Source: Ancylobacter sp. Lp-2 (GTDB lineage: Bacteria > Pseudomonadota > Alphaproteobacteria > Rhizobiales > Xanthobacteraceae). From it: a DNA stretch of 64,000 bases. This document shows positions 42,301-51,758 of this stretch, piece after piece. Where the stretch lies: the NCBI RefSeq assembly GCF_020523795.1, contig NZ_JAJALI010000001.1, positions 923,501 through 987,500 of the forward strand, read 5' to 3'. The notes under the pieces are model-generated. The model did no database searches and was not told the origin of the DNA. It saw only the letters and a program-made list of their open reading frames with translations. Numbering within the stretch: position 1 is the first letter of the stretch; each line of letters begins with the position of its first letter. Both the position numbers and the translations under genes were made by a program.

Positions 42301-45300
42301 GATGGACTGCGCGACCACGCCGCTCGCCCAGTCGCCGCTGGTGGTGATCGGCGCCGATATCGCGACCTCGACATTCCCGCCCGTGCCGCCCTGCGCGCCC
42401 GTGCCCCCGATGGACAGCGTGAAGCTCGTATCGATGGAGGGAATGTTGCTGCCGTCGTTGTCGCCCTGGAAAACGTTCTGCAGGAAGTTGGACACCTCGC
42501 TGGAGAATTCGCGCTCGGCATAGCCGTTATTGGTGGCGACGATCGGGTTGTCGGCCGAGCCGTCCGAGCCCGCCGATCCGGCCGTTCCACCGCCGCCGCC
42601 AATCGACTGTGCGAGCACGCCGACCGCGTCGCCGCCATGGGTGGAGATCGGCGCCGCGACGTCGATGTTGAGGTTCCCGCCATTGCCGCCGGTGGCGGTG
42701 GAGCCGAGGCCCAGATTGACCGTCACGCTCGGCTTCAGCGTCGCGCTGTTCTGACCGGTGCCGATGGTCTGCGCCAGGCTGTACGAGCCGCCTTGCGAGG
42801 TGCCGCCGCCACCGCCGATCGACTGCGCCAGCAGGCCGACCGAGCCGGAGCCCCAGGTGGTGATGCCGTCGCCGGGGCCGATATAAGCGTAGATCTGGCC
42901 GCCGTCTCCGCCCGCGCCGCCCTGTGAGCCCAGCGTCACCGAGATCGATGTGCTGCTGCCGGTGCCGAAGGACTGGGTATTGCCGGCGCCGAAGCCGGCA
43001 TCGCCGCCGCCGCCGCCGATCGACTGCGCCGTTATGCCATTGGCATAGTCGCCATAGGTGGTGATGGAGGTCGCCGCACTGCCAGCCGGATCGGCGGTGA
43101 AATTGCCGGAGCCGTCGAGCGTGCCGCCAAGCGCCACCAGCACCTCGCCGCCCGCCCCGCCGCTGCCGCCGGTTCCACCCATGGAGACGGTCGTCGTGAC
43201 GGCAATCGAGGTGGCATCGCCCGGCACGTCATAGCCGAGCACGGCGGCATTGGCGGAGGAATCGCCGCCCGCGCCACCGCCGCCGCCGATCGACTGCGCC
43301 AGCACGCCGGCAGAGCCCTGGCCATAGGTGGCGATGGTGCTGCCCTGCGTCTGGAAGAACTGCGCCGTGCTGCCGTCACCGCCATCGCCGCCCGAACCGC
43401 CCACTGCGAGGCTCACGGACACCCCGATCTGGTCGCCGCTCGGCGTCGGGATCGCCAGCACCAGCGATTGCGCCGTCGCGGCACCACCTACGCCGCCGCC
43501 GCCGCCGATGCTCTGCACGACGATGCCGTAGCTGTCGACCGGCAGCATGTTGCAGGTCGCGTCCGTGCAGTGCGACTGTTCGAGCAGGATGCCCTCGCCC
43601 AGCAGCATGATCTGCAGCCCGGTCAGCACCGAGGTGCCCGCAAGGGTGACGGTCGACGTCGAAGCGTCTCCGCCGGTGCCGCCGGCACCACCAATCGCCG
43701 AAGCCACGCCGAGGCCTGCCGACACCGCTGTCGAGATTGCCCAGCCGCCATTGCCCCCGCCACCGCCGATCGACTGCGCGAGAATGCCGGGCGCCTTGGT
43801 GCCGGCGGTGGTGATGGAGCTGTCATCTGCATTGACGGTGACCGCGCCGCCATCGCCGCCACCGCCGGCCTTGCCGCCGACCGCCGCCGCCGTGAAGAGG
43901 CTGTCGGCGCTGGCATTGCCGCCATTGCCGCCGCCGCCGCCAATCGACTGCATGACCACACCGGCCGAGCCATCGTCGAGCGTGAGGATCTCGGTGCCGG
44001 AGTTGAGGTGAGCCGTCACCGTCCCGCCGGTGCCCCCCGCGCCGCCATTGCCGCCGATGACAACATTACCGCCGGCGGCGCCGCCGCCATCGCCGCCGCC
44101 GCCGCCGATCGACTGGCCGAGCACGCCGATGGCCCCGAAGCCGTCGGTGACGACGCTGCCGCCGTCCGAGGTGAAGAGCACATCGCCGCCATCGGACTCA
44201 TGGGGCGTGTCGCTGGCGCTGCCGCCGATCGTGTCGAAGGAGCCGCCAGCCTGGCCACCGGCGCCGCCGCCGCCGCCGATGGATTGCAGCAACGCGCCAT
44301 GCGCGTTCGATCCATAGGTGGTGATGGTGCCGCTATTGGTCACGGAAACGCTGCCGGTGGTGCCCGCCGCCGCGCCGGTGCCGCCCGTGCTCTTGAAGGT
44401 ACCGTAGGAATAGCCGCCACCGCCGCCCGAGCCGGCGATCGACTGCGCGACGATGCCGCGTGCCGAAGCCCCGTGCGTGGTGATCGCGCCAGCATTGGCG
44501 ACGGAGACATTGCCGGCGTTCCCGCCACTGCCGCCGGTGCCGGCATGCGCATGCGCGCCGCTCGCGTCGCCGCCATCGCCGCCGCCGCCACTGATGCTGG
44601 TCGCCACGATGGCCGAGGAGGACAGCCCATAGGTGGTGATCGCCGAACCGGGATCGAGGGTGACCGTCAGGTTCCCCGCCGAGCCGCCATCGCCGCCGTC
44701 GCCGCCATGTTGTTCGATGGAGCCGCCATCGGCCAGGCCGCCGGCTCCCCCGCCGCCGCCTTGCGAGAGCGCGTAGATGCCGACGGACTGATCCTGCAGC
44801 GTGGTCACGGAGGCGCCCGTCAGCTGGACATTGACGGCGCCGCCATTTCCGCCGTCTCCGCCGGCACCGGCGGTGATGCTGTCGAGGCTGTCGGCCGCTT
44901 CGGCGCCGGCGGTGCCGTTGGCGCCGAGGCTGGACGCGGAGATGCCCGGAGAATTAGTGCCCTGCGTTACCACGGCCACCGGTTGACCTGCCCCGGTGAG
45001 GCCGATGTCGAGAGTGGCGAAGACGCTGCCGCCCGCGCCGCCCGCGCCGGCGGTACCGGCGGCCGGTATGACGCCGCCGCTACCGCCCGTGCCGCCCTGC
45101 AGCAGCGCCAGAATGCCGGCGGAGTTGTCGCCATTGGTGAAAATGGTGACCGGAGCGGTCAGTGCGGCGATCTGGATGCCGCTATCGGCGTCGGTGTAGA
45201 CGTCACCGCCCGCGCCGCCGTTGCTTTCGTAGCTGTAGTTGTTGAACTCCCAGAAAGAGCAGTCATTGAAGTTCTGGCAGCCGGAATACCCGCCGCTCCC

Positions 45301-46551
45301 GGCCTGTACCAGCAGTGCGAGGGCGGGCAGCCCGCTGCCGGTGGTGGTGACGCTCGCATCCACGATGTCGATGCCGGCCCGCGCCCCCTGCGCACCGTCG
45401 CCGCCATTTTGTTGGTTGCCGTAGCCCGCCCCGCCATTGCCGCCGAAGGTCGCCGCGAACAGGCCGGCGCCCTGCAATGGGGTGCCGGGCGAGACGGCGT
45501 TGAGCATCGAAAGGCCGGGAACCGCGACATCCCGGGGCGTCCCGTTCGCCGTGACCGTCACGTCGCCGCCAGCGTTCAGGACGATTTGCGACTGTCCGGC
45601 CCAGATGCCGTCGCCGCCGCTTGCAATCGTGTACGCGGCGACGTTCGCCCCGCCGCTGCCGGTCGAGATCGCCTGGATGCCGAAGACGCCGCTATTGTTG
45701 CCGACATTCTGCCAGGTCCAGTCGACGGTCACCGGCGCCGCGTTGATCACGGAGATGATGCCTCCGAACCCCGAATCGGCGCCGGCGGTGCCCTGATAGG
45801 CACCGGTGGAGAAGGCGTCGATGCCGGCCGCACCCTGCTGGCCGATCGCCGTCAGGGTGATCGCGCCGTCATTATAGACGGAGGCGCCATAGGAATTGCC
45901 GAAGGTCGCCCCACCCTGGTCGCTCACCCAGATGCCGAAGGCTTCCACCACCTGGATGGCCGACGAGGGGGCGATGGTGATGGTGCCATAGTTGAACACC
46001 GCGGCGGCAGCGGTGGTGTTGCCGAGCCCGCTCGCCGCCTGCTGCGCCCAGATGCCGAAGATGTCGTAGTCATAGTAGGCCGACGCGCCGTCCCCGAGCG
46101 TGATCGCCCCGGTGTTGACGACGGTCAGGCCGGAGGCGTTGCCGTTGTTGACCGTGTTGTCGCCGGTGAGCGACGCGCCCAGCGCATAGGCGCCGACCGA
46201 GGATGTCGGGGCCGTGCCGACGCCGATGCCGATGGTGCCGGCATTGTTCACCGTCAGCGCCGTACCGGAAGGGGCATCGCCCGGCTCGGTGACGGTAATG
46301 GGCGAGGCGTAGCTTCCCTCGGGAATGGAACAGCTATAGCCGCTGCCCGACGCTTCGCAGGTCGCCTGCGCCACGGCCTGACCGGGGATGACAAACCAGG
46401 CGGCGCTAACCAGCAAGCCGGTCAGCAGCCTGCCGCGCCCGACCGCTGGCGGGCACGACGCGGCGAGGTCGGCGGCGAGGTCGCCGGCGTGCCATATCGG
46501 AGCGCGGTTCGCGACCACCCCGGATGCAGGGGGCCGGGCACGAACGTTCAT
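39400..46551 (-). CDS. Giant autotransporter (type Va) adhesin-like protein
   Basis: 2383 aa. An extended N-terminus precedes a signal segment (about 41-62, LLTGLLVSAAWFVIPG) and AVAQA cleavage; a long passenger rich in Gly, Ala, Ser, Thr and Asn follows. The passenger repeats 18 blocks ending in a motif like IVAQSIGGGGG at intervals of about 45-100 residues, predicting a long beta-helix. The last roughly 280 residues form a beta-barrel that ends in Phe (LAYHF). Likely cell-surface adhesion or aggregation. Start 46551 is favoured by GGGAA upstream and the known extended signal type; earlier starts remain possible. It is convergent with the LysR gene. Confidence 0.9.
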   Translation of the reverse strand: MNVRARPPASGVVANRAPIWHAGDLAADLAASCPPAVGRGRLLTGLLVSAAWFVIPGQAVAQATCEASGSGYSCSIPEGSYASPITVTEPGDAPSGTALTVNNAGTIGIGVGTAPTSSVGAYALGASLTGDNTVNNGNASGLTVVNTGAITLGDGASAYYDYDIFGIWAQQAASGLGNTTAAAAVFNYGTITIAPSSAIQVVEAFGIWVSDQGGATFGNSYGASVYNDGAITLTAIGQQGAAGIDAFSTGAYQGTAGADSGFGGIISVINAAPVTVDWTWQNVGNNSGVFGIQAISTGSGGANVAAYTIASGGDGIWAGQSQIVLNAGGDVTVTANGTPRDVAVPGLSMLNAVSPGTPLQGAGLFAATFGGNGGAGYGNQQNGGDGAQGARAGIDIVDASVTTTGSGLPALALLVQAGSGGYSGCQNFNDCSFWEFNNYSYESNGGAGGDVYTDADSGIQIAALTAPVTIFTNGDNSAGILALLQGGTGGSGGVIPAAGTAGAGGAGGSVFATLDIGLTGAGQPVAVVTQGTNSPGISASSLGANGTAGAEAADSLDSITAGAGGDGGNGGAVNVQLTGASVTTLQDQSVGIYALSQGGGGGAGGLADGGSIEQHGGDGGDGGSAGNLTVTLDPGSAITTYGLSSSAIVATSISGGGGDGGDASGAHAHAGTGGSGGNAGNVSVANAGAITTHGASARGIVAQSIAGSGGGGGYSYGTFKSTGGTGAAAGTTGSVSVTNSGTITTYGSNAHGALLQSIGGGGGAGGQAGGSFDTIGGSASDTPHESDGGDVLFTSDGGSVVTDGFGAIGVLGQSIGGGGGDGGGAAGGNVVIGGNGGAGGTGGTVTAHLNSGTEILTLDDGSAGVVMQSIGGGGGNGGNASADSLFTAAAVGGKAGGGGDGGAVTVNADDSSITTAGTKAPGILAQSIGGGGGNGGWAISTAVSAGLGVASAIGGAGGTGGDASTSTVTLAGTSVLTGLQIMLLGEGILLEQSHCTDATCNMLPVDSYGIVVQSIGGGGGVGGAATAQSLVLAIPTPSGDQIGVSVSLAVGGSGGDGGDGSTAQFFQTQGSTIATYGQGSAGVLAQSIGGGGGAGGDSSANAAVLGYDVPGDATSIAVTTTVSMGGTGGSGGAGGEVLVALGGTLDGSGNFTADPAGSAATSITTYGDYANGITAQSIGGGGGDAGFGAGNTQSFGTGSSTSISVTLGSQGGAGGDGGQIYAYIGPGDGITTWGSGSVGLLAQSIGGGGGTSQGGSYSLAQTIGTGQNSATLKPSVTVNLGLGSTATGGNGGNLNIDVAAPISTHGGDAVGVLAQSIGGGGGTAGSAGSDGSADNPIVATNNGYAEREFSSEVSNFLQNVFQGDNDGSNIPSIDTSFTLSIGGTGAQGGTGGNVEVAISAPITTSGDWASGVVAQSIGGGGGKGGTAAATGTGGLPEITINATVALGGSGGSGNDAHEVFIDLQQGDAIIQTAGYAASGIVAQSVGGGGGMAGDGSDSATGLVTLGQDEGGNAGSGGAGGPVQFEYGDSNGSTVATTGVAADAIILQSVGGGGGIGGAGSSLFGGLTQQGTQWELTAGGNSGSGGDGRTVLVQQGETNAILNVSTTGAYSIGLLAQSIGGGGGLISVQPTAETVTANLGGDMSSGDGGAVTIDASNVNLSTQGVAAHGIVAQSIGGGGGYIRIADTGTTTAAAAASLTTTWDASDSNSLLQGTGSGGAVTITQIGGSVTATGAGTVGILAQSLGGGGGILVSDGSIFAGSAAATSGICVDSCTGGGDVTVIANGTVSATGTNGIGIFAQSQGTPGYNGTVAVTVDATVTGGSGTAATASQSGAAGVWIDGGNSSNTVTVASGAALATGLGTSGTAILQTGDGVATVNNSGTVTGAAYLNGGVFNNSGTHNTGSINDGDVANDGVLNIGLSDEIRATRVTGDFVQTANGQLGVTIHSLAGSADSLNIDGSASIAGVIVPTAISLLPGTVPVVTATSLTSSAQAQDSLLFDWDAEQRGNTLTLTPHSDFTPAGVSLNRSQFSLANYFTRAWDNADTAFATQFADMSGIDTATGYTAMLNQLSGQDIQAQSLALANSAGSILGASMSCPVFVSNGVLLGEDNCSWAAISGRWTDQDTTRDIQGYEVDTTSYRIGAQHEIAPEWYLGGSFAYGDTSSSTDNGSWGDGYTLDGSVALKHVKGPWFFAGSLALAYGSYDSYRQITLPFASETLKSDPSVFLAGARLRAGYEFTFDDWYVRPYADADLVYTDQPGVTETGTSIYALNVEDSSKTSVALSLMMEVGGRVTLDSGMTLRPYATVGVSYLPDNTHTFESSFVNATTDNGTFSTYVDTPEVLGRIDLGVQLYHANGFEMRFGYAADFGDSYLSQTASARLAYHF

Positions 46552-46965
46552 CGCATGCAATTCCCGCGTTCCCGGGAGCAATGATACAGTGCTCGAACGG
46601 CCTTCGACGGTGAGGCGCGTGGTCTTTTTGTACCGACCACGAATTGTTTCGATTTTCACCATCGCCGCCCCCAGCAAATAACCTGCTCGTCAGGTTCGAA
46701 CCGGCGGCACAAGACACTTCACGCGTTGCGGCCGCGCCATCGCCCGTGTGCATTCCGGTCGGTAATGATGCAATGCATTCGGCGGAGGAAGCCATTACCC
46801 CAAGGAGTAGGACATCAAGGTCGCGTTCACCCGTGAGATCGTCGCGCCCTGCGCGGCGGCTCGCGAACCGCCAGCGACCCATCGTCCGCTTTTGCCGCGC
46901 CGGTGAGCGCCCGATTCGGGGCTGACACGAAGGTTCCTGCCGCTGCTTGGCTTCCCAGGCGCCAA
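46552..46965. other. Intergenic region upstream of the autotransporter, no gene seen
   Basis: About 410 bases, probably carrying the autotransporter promoter on the minus strand. I see no clear boxes or repeats. The 3' end of the TolC-type gene is at its right. Confidence 0.4.
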
Positions 46966-48483
46966 TCAGGGCACGACGTCGCGCGAGGTCATGGCGCCGA
47001 CCACGAAGGCGAGGTTGGCGGCGCCGATCAGAGCGGCGGCATGGGCGTCGGCTTGCGCTTGCCGGGCATCCAGCAGCCCGGAATCGGCGGCGGTCGCCGC
47101 CGTCACCGTGCCGACGCCGTTGCGGTAGGCCTCCAGCGCGGCGTCATAGGTGATGGAGGCCGCCGAGGCGAGCGCGGTGGCCGCCCGATAGGATTCGAGC
47201 GCGGTGCGCAGCGCATTGTTCGCCGCGCCGATCTCGGTGACGGTCAGCGTCTGGGTGCGCTGGAAGGTGCTCTCCGCCGCCGCCGCCCGCGATTGCGCCT
47301 GCTTGAGCTGGGCGGCGCGTAGCCCGGCGTCATAGAGCGGCACGGTGGCGCCGATCAGTACGCCCGATCCGGTCGCCTGCTGGCCGATGGTCGGCAGGCC
47401 GGTGGCGTTGAAGTTTCCCTGCCCGGTGGCGACCGCACCGGAGATGAACACCTTGGGTAGGTATTCGGCCTCCGCCGCCTTGATGCCGGCCCGGCTGGCC
47501 TGCACCGCCGAATAGCTGGCGACGACATCCGGCCGCTGCGACAGAGCCAGCTTGATCATCTGGTCGAGCGGTACGTTGCCGGCATCCGGCAGGCGGCGCT
47601 TTCCGTCATCGCCGACATGGATGCGCAGCGTGGCGTTGACGCCCATCGCAGCGATCAGCACCTGATAGGCGTCGCGCTCGTGCCCCTCCGCCTGCACGCG
47701 CCGCAGTTCCGACTGGGCGACCTGCTGGCGTGCTTGCGCCACCTCCACCGTGGTGGCGAGGCCGTGGCCGAGCCGCTCCTCCGCGGCGCTGCGAATGGCG
47801 AGGCTGTTGCGCAGTGTGTCGCGGGCGATGCGCGCATTCGTCACCGCCGCGCCATAGCTGTAATAGCTGCGGGTGACGTCGAAGATCAGCTTCTGGTGCT
47901 CGCCGTTGAACAGCACATTGGCGGCGACGGCTCCCTGTTTCGCCGCGTCGGCGACGGCGGCACGCTGGCCGAAATCGAACACCAGCCATTGCAACGCAAC
48001 GGCGGAGGACACGCCCTCCGCCGTGGTCTCGAAATAGCGCTGGGTGCCGACCGGGATCGGCAAGGGCTGCTCGACGCTCTGCCGGCCGCCGATGACGCTG
48101 GCGGTGATCAGCGGCAGATAGGTCGCCTCGACCATGCCGACCGCCAGCGCCGCCTCGCGCGCGCGCTCCCATGCGGAGCGCGTGGAGGGGTTGTTGCGCT
48201 GGGCGATGTCGATGAGTTCCGGCAGCCGGTAGGTGCGTTTCGGATCGAGCTCGGGCGCGGAGGGCAGCACGGCAAGGGCGGGATTGGCGGGCACGCGGAA
48301 ATCCGGCGCGCCGCTGGCCGTCGCCGGAGGCGGCGGCGCGGGTTCGCCTTGTGCGCTCCACACGCCATCCTCATTGCCGTTCGGCGCCCATGGTGTATCC
48401 GCGCTGCGCGACGCCATATGGGCGGCGTTCGGCGCGCAGGCGGCAAGCCCCAGCAAGGCGCCGATGAGCAATAGGCGCCTCAT
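46966..48483 (-). CDS. TolC/OprM-type outer membrane efflux lipoprotein
   Basis: 505 aa. Lipoprotein signal with lipobox LAAC (Cys16), then two outer membrane efflux repeats with long coiled helices (VEVAQARQQVAQSELRRVQAEG and the matching C-terminal copy). It forms the trimeric exit duct. The last gene of the four-gene operon; its start overlaps the FUSC stop by four bases. Confidence 0.88.
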   Translation of the reverse strand: MRRLLLIGALLGLAACAPNAAHMASRSADTPWAPNGNEDGVWSAQGEPAPPPPATASGAPDFRVPANPALAVLPSAPELDPKRTYRLPELIDIAQRNNPSTRSAWERAREAALAVGMVEATYLPLITASVIGGRQSVEQPLPIPVGTQRYFETTAEGVSSAVALQWLVFDFGQRAAVADAAKQGAVAANVLFNGEHQKLIFDVTRSYYSYGAAVTNARIARDTLRNSLAIRSAAEERLGHGLATTVEVAQARQQVAQSELRRVQAEGHERDAYQVLIAAMGVNATLRIHVGDDGKRRLPDAGNVPLDQMIKLALSQRPDVVASYSAVQASRAGIKAAEAEYLPKVFISGAVATGQGNFNATGLPTIGQQATGSGVLIGATVPLYDAGLRAAQLKQAQSRAAAAESTFQRTQTLTVTEIGAANNALRTALESYRAATALASAASITYDAALEAYRNGVGTVTAATAADSGLLDARQAQADAHAAALIGAANLAFVVGAMTSRDVVP

Positions 48484-50291
48484 GCCGCCACCGTCGCGTC
48501 GAGACGGGCGAGCGACGTCTCCACGGAGGCGGCCGGGACGCGGGCGAGATAGACGTCGCGGACGAGCAGGCCGATCTCCGCCGTCGTCTCGCGCAGCATG
48601 GCGTCAACCTCGGGCGCGGCGCGTATGGCCGGCGGCTCGAAGGGGACGAGCGCCACCAGCTCGGCGGCCTTGCCGATCTCGCTGCCGACCCGGGCCGCAT
48701 CCTGCACGGCGTGCGGGCGCAGCTCCGGGGCGAAAGCGGCGATGCGCTTCACGCCGGCCAGCGCGGCCTTGAGATGCGCCCGCACGGCGCTCTCGATCGG
48801 CACCGGCCAGAGGTGGGTGAAGATCAGGTAGATGACGACATTGCCGAGCAGGATGCCGACCACCCGGTCCCAGGCGGTATCGAGCGAGGTGGCCGGCCCG
48901 AAGCCCTGGAGCACGGTGAGCAGGAAGGCGAGCGCGACCTGCACCCCGCCATAGGCGATGCGCTCCGGCCCGGTCGAGACCCAGGCGCCGACCAGCACGC
49001 CGGCGAACACCAGCGCCATCAGCCCGCCGATGGTCTCCAGCTGCGGCATGACGAACAGGATCGCGGCCATCCCCATAGCGGCACCGATGAGGCAGCCGAG
49101 GATGCGCAGGCCGAGCTTGTGCACCGTCTCGCCGGTCGTGCCGAGCGCGGCGACGTAGCAGGTGATCATCGCCGTGTGGATGCCCGACCAGTCGAGGCCG
49201 GTATAGATGAGATAGCAGATCACCGCGGCGGCGGTGGTCTTGAGCGCGAAGCGCTGATAGGCGGGATTGGAGAAGGCGTCCGGAAAGAAGAACGGAGCCT
49301 TCGGTGCCGCGACGACCTCACCCTCCGGGGCACCGGCAATGATCGCCAACGCGGCGAAGGCCTCGCGCTCCGCGGCGCCGGCGGCCATGTCCGGCGCCGG
49401 CGGCATCGGCGGCTGCTCGCCGGCGTCGAGCGCGCCAATGGTCGTGCGCAGCACCGCCAGAAGGTCCGTCCGCCGCGCCGGATCGAGGTCGTCCGGCAGG
49501 CCCGAAATGGCCAGCATGAGCCGGTAGGATGCCCGCACGTCGCGGGCGATCTGCGCGGCGTTCTGGCGTCGCACGAGGTTCAGTAGCCCGACGAACCCGG
49601 CCTGTTTTTCCAATGCCGCATTGTCGGCGCGCAGAAGCTCGACGAGCGCCTCATCGCGTGCCGGAGCACCGCTTCCGATGGCGTTGGCGCAGGCGTCCAG
49701 CCGCTCGCGCAGGGTGGTGCGCAGCAGGCGCACCGGCGACAGGCCGAGCACGAGATTGAACGCGATCATCCACGCCATCGGCATCATCGCCATATAGGCG
49801 GCGTAGCGCAGGCCGAAGGTCACGGCGTCGGCGACCGGCGCCATGTTCACCAGCGTGAGCAGGAAGGCGAAGACGAGCCCGATCACCCCGCCGATCTCGC
49901 CGAGCTGGCTCGCCGCGCCGATGAACAGGAAGATGAATGACACCAGCGCGATGGCGAGCAAGCGCAGCAGCGGCGTTTCCACCGTCGCATTGATGATGGG
50001 GATCAGGGCGAGCACGACCAGCGCCACCAGCACGATGAGGCCGATGGCGGTGCCGATGTTCTGCACCGCGTCCGGTTTCATCAGGAAGATGATCAGGTAG
50101 CAGCTGATCGCCGCTTCCGGTGTCTGGAACAGCATCGCCGTGGCGGAGACCAGCGCGCACAGCAGCGCGATGCGCCATGTCAGCGCCGCGCGGCCGGGAA
50201 ACGGCGCGAGGTCGGCGATGGCCTGCGAGAGCAGCGAGCGCGGCGCCGGCAATGGCCGATCTGGCGCATCCGAGGCGCCTGCCATCGCCAT
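48480..50291 (-). CDS. FUSC/AaeB-like efflux protein
   Basis: 603 aa with two sets of about five or six membrane helices (about 40-190 and 350-490) joined by a cytoplasmic part, the plan of FUSC and aromatic acid exporter AaeB. Starts MAMAGASDAPDRP. It should pair with the HlyD adaptor at 50291 and the lipoprotein at 46966. Substrate unknown, aromatic acids or drugs being the usual guesses. Confidence 0.87.
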   Translation of the reverse strand: MAMAGASDAPDRPLPAPRSLLSQAIADLAPFPGRAALTWRIALLCALVSATAMLFQTPEAAISCYLIIFLMKPDAVQNIGTAIGLIVLVALVVLALIPIINATVETPLLRLLAIALVSFIFLFIGAASQLGEIGGVIGLVFAFLLTLVNMAPVADAVTFGLRYAAYMAMMPMAWMIAFNLVLGLSPVRLLRTTLRERLDACANAIGSGAPARDEALVELLRADNAALEKQAGFVGLLNLVRRQNAAQIARDVRASYRLMLAISGLPDDLDPARRTDLLAVLRTTIGALDAGEQPPMPPAPDMAAGAAEREAFAALAIIAGAPEGEVVAAPKAPFFFPDAFSNPAYQRFALKTTAAAVICYLIYTGLDWSGIHTAMITCYVAALGTTGETVHKLGLRILGCLIGAAMGMAAILFVMPQLETIGGLMALVFAGVLVGAWVSTGPERIAYGGVQVALAFLLTVLQGFGPATSLDTAWDRVVGILLGNVVIYLIFTHLWPVPIESAVRAHLKAALAGVKRIAAFAPELRPHAVQDAARVGSEIGKAAELVALVPFEPPAIRAAPEVDAMLRETTAEIGLLVRDVYLARVPAASVETSLARLDATVAA

Positions 50292-51340
50292 CAGCAGCGC
50301 TCGCCATGATGCACGATGGCGACCGCCGAAGCGCCGATGCGCATGAGATTTTCCGGCGGGTCGATCAGTCGGATGCGCACCGGGAAACGCTGCTGGATGC
50401 GCACCCAGTTCAGCGATTTCGGCACATAGGGGAGGGCGCGCGGCAGGTTGAGGACATCCTCGGAGATGACGCCCCAGCTGACGCCCTGCACCGTGCCGGC
50501 GATGGAGACCGAGCGATCAGCCAGCGCATAGACGCGGGCGCAGTCGCCGACCGCGATGGCCGGCAGCTCCGTCTCGCGGAACGAGGCCGAGGCATACCAG
50601 TCGCTGGTGTCGATCAGCGTGAAGACCGACTGGCCGGGGGCGACGATCTGGCCGGTGGCGGTGGTGAGGCCGACCACCCGCCCGTCGTGTGGCGCGCGTA
50701 CCTCGGTGTTGGCGAGGCTGCGTTCGGCGATGGCCAGCGCGGCCCGCCGTGCCTCCACCAGCGCCTCGGAGGTGTCGAGCGTGCTGACGAGGCTGTCGGC
50801 CGCTTCCGCCTGCTTCACCGCCTGCGCGAGGCTGGTGCGGGCATCGTCGCGGGCGGTGCGGGCATCGTCGACCTGTTGCGCCGTAACGTAGCCCTTCGGC
50901 AGCAGCGGCGTCAGCCGGGCGAGCGTCTGCTCGGCCAGCGCCAGATTGGTGCGGGCGCGGGTGATCTGCTCGCCGGCGATGGCGGCATTGGACTGCTCGG
51001 CGGCGATGGTGCGGCGTTGCCCGTCGCGGGTCGCCTCGGCGATCCGGAGATCGGCGCGTGCCTGAGCGGCGGCGAGGCGGTAGGGCTCGGGATCGACGGT
51101 GAAGAGCAGGTCGCCTTTCGCCACCTTCTGGTTTTCGGCGACCGCCAGCGTGACGATCCGCCCCGGCACGGTGGAGGCGATGTTCACGACGTTGGCGGTG
51201 AGGACGGCGTCCTCCGACAGCGGTCGATCCTTCGCCATGTCGAGATAGCGCCAGCCGGCGGCGATGGCGCCGACGATGATCAGCGCGGCAATGCTCGACC
51301 CGAACAGGCTGCGACGATGGGAATAGGCGGAGGCTGCCAT
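50291..51340 (-). CDS. HlyD-family secretion/efflux adaptor protein
   Basis: 349 aa with one N-terminal membrane helix (about 14-32, LFGSSIAALIIVGAIAAG). Lipoyl-like half-motifs VPGRIVTLAVAENQKVAKGDLLFTVD and RAPHDGRVVGLTTATGQIVAPGQSVFTLID surround a coiled coil. AaeA/EmrA-like. It overlaps the FUSC start by one base and follows the small YtcA-like gene by three. Confidence 0.9.
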   Translation of the reverse strand: MAASAYSHRRSLFGSSIAALIIVGAIAAGWRYLDMAKDRPLSEDAVLTANVVNIASTVPGRIVTLAVAENQKVAKGDLLFTVDPEPYRLAAAQARADLRIAEATRDGQRRTIAAEQSNAAIAGEQITRARTNLALAEQTLARLTPLLPKGYVTAQQVDDARTARDDARTSLAQAVKQAEAADSLVSTLDTSEALVEARRAALAIAERSLANTEVRAPHDGRVVGLTTATGQIVAPGQSVFTLIDTSDWYASASFRETELPAIAVGDCARVYALADRSVSIAGTVQGVSWGVISEDVLNLPRALPYVPKSLNWVRIQQRFPVRIRLIDPPENLMRIGASAVAIVHHGERC

Positions 51341-51343
51341 CGC

Positions 51344-51646
51344 TCAGCGCCCGTACACGGTAAGGGCGAGCAGGAAGCCGATGGCGGCGGCGAGGCTCGC
51401 ATAGGCGGCGAGCCGCCAGGGCAGCACGTCGTCAAGGCCGATGCGGATGAACAGGCCGCGCAGGATGACGGCCCCGATCACCCCTGCGGCGGTGCAGACC
51501 AGCCAGGAGGGGAAATAGGCGCCGAACAGCGGCACCGCCGGCGCCAGCCGGGCATCGCACCCGCCAAGCATCAGGGCGCCAAGCACCAGGGACACCGGCG
51601 CGATCACGCCGGCAAGACGATCCCATTCAACGCGTCGCAGCGGCAT
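51344..51646 (-). CDS. YtcA-family small membrane protein
   Basis: 100 aa. An N-terminal hydrophobic segment, then GGCDARLAPAVPLFGAYFPSWLVCTAAGV, which carries the Cys and PxxFGAYFPxW pattern of YtcA. Two more membrane helices. It is the first gene of the operon and may stabilise or assist the FUSC pump; no known biochemical activity. Confidence 0.82.
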   Translation of the reverse strand: MPLRRVEWDRLAGVIAPVSLVLGALMLGGCDARLAPAVPLFGAYFPSWLVCTAAGVIGAVILRGLFIRIGLDDVLPWRLAAYASLAAAIGFLLALTVYGR

Positions 51647-51758
51647 TCGTCGCGTCGGCCCCCGCCTGTCCCTTTCAATGTGTTAACAGCCGCGAACGGG
51701 CAAACCAAGCCGACGGCCACGCCTTCCCACAAGCCGCCCCGCCGCGGCGCGGAAGGTG

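Noticed and set aside
40000..46584. Plus-strand frames of about 1000 aa antisense to the autotransporter
   Set aside because: They are complements of Gly/Ala codons; no signal, domain or start region fits.
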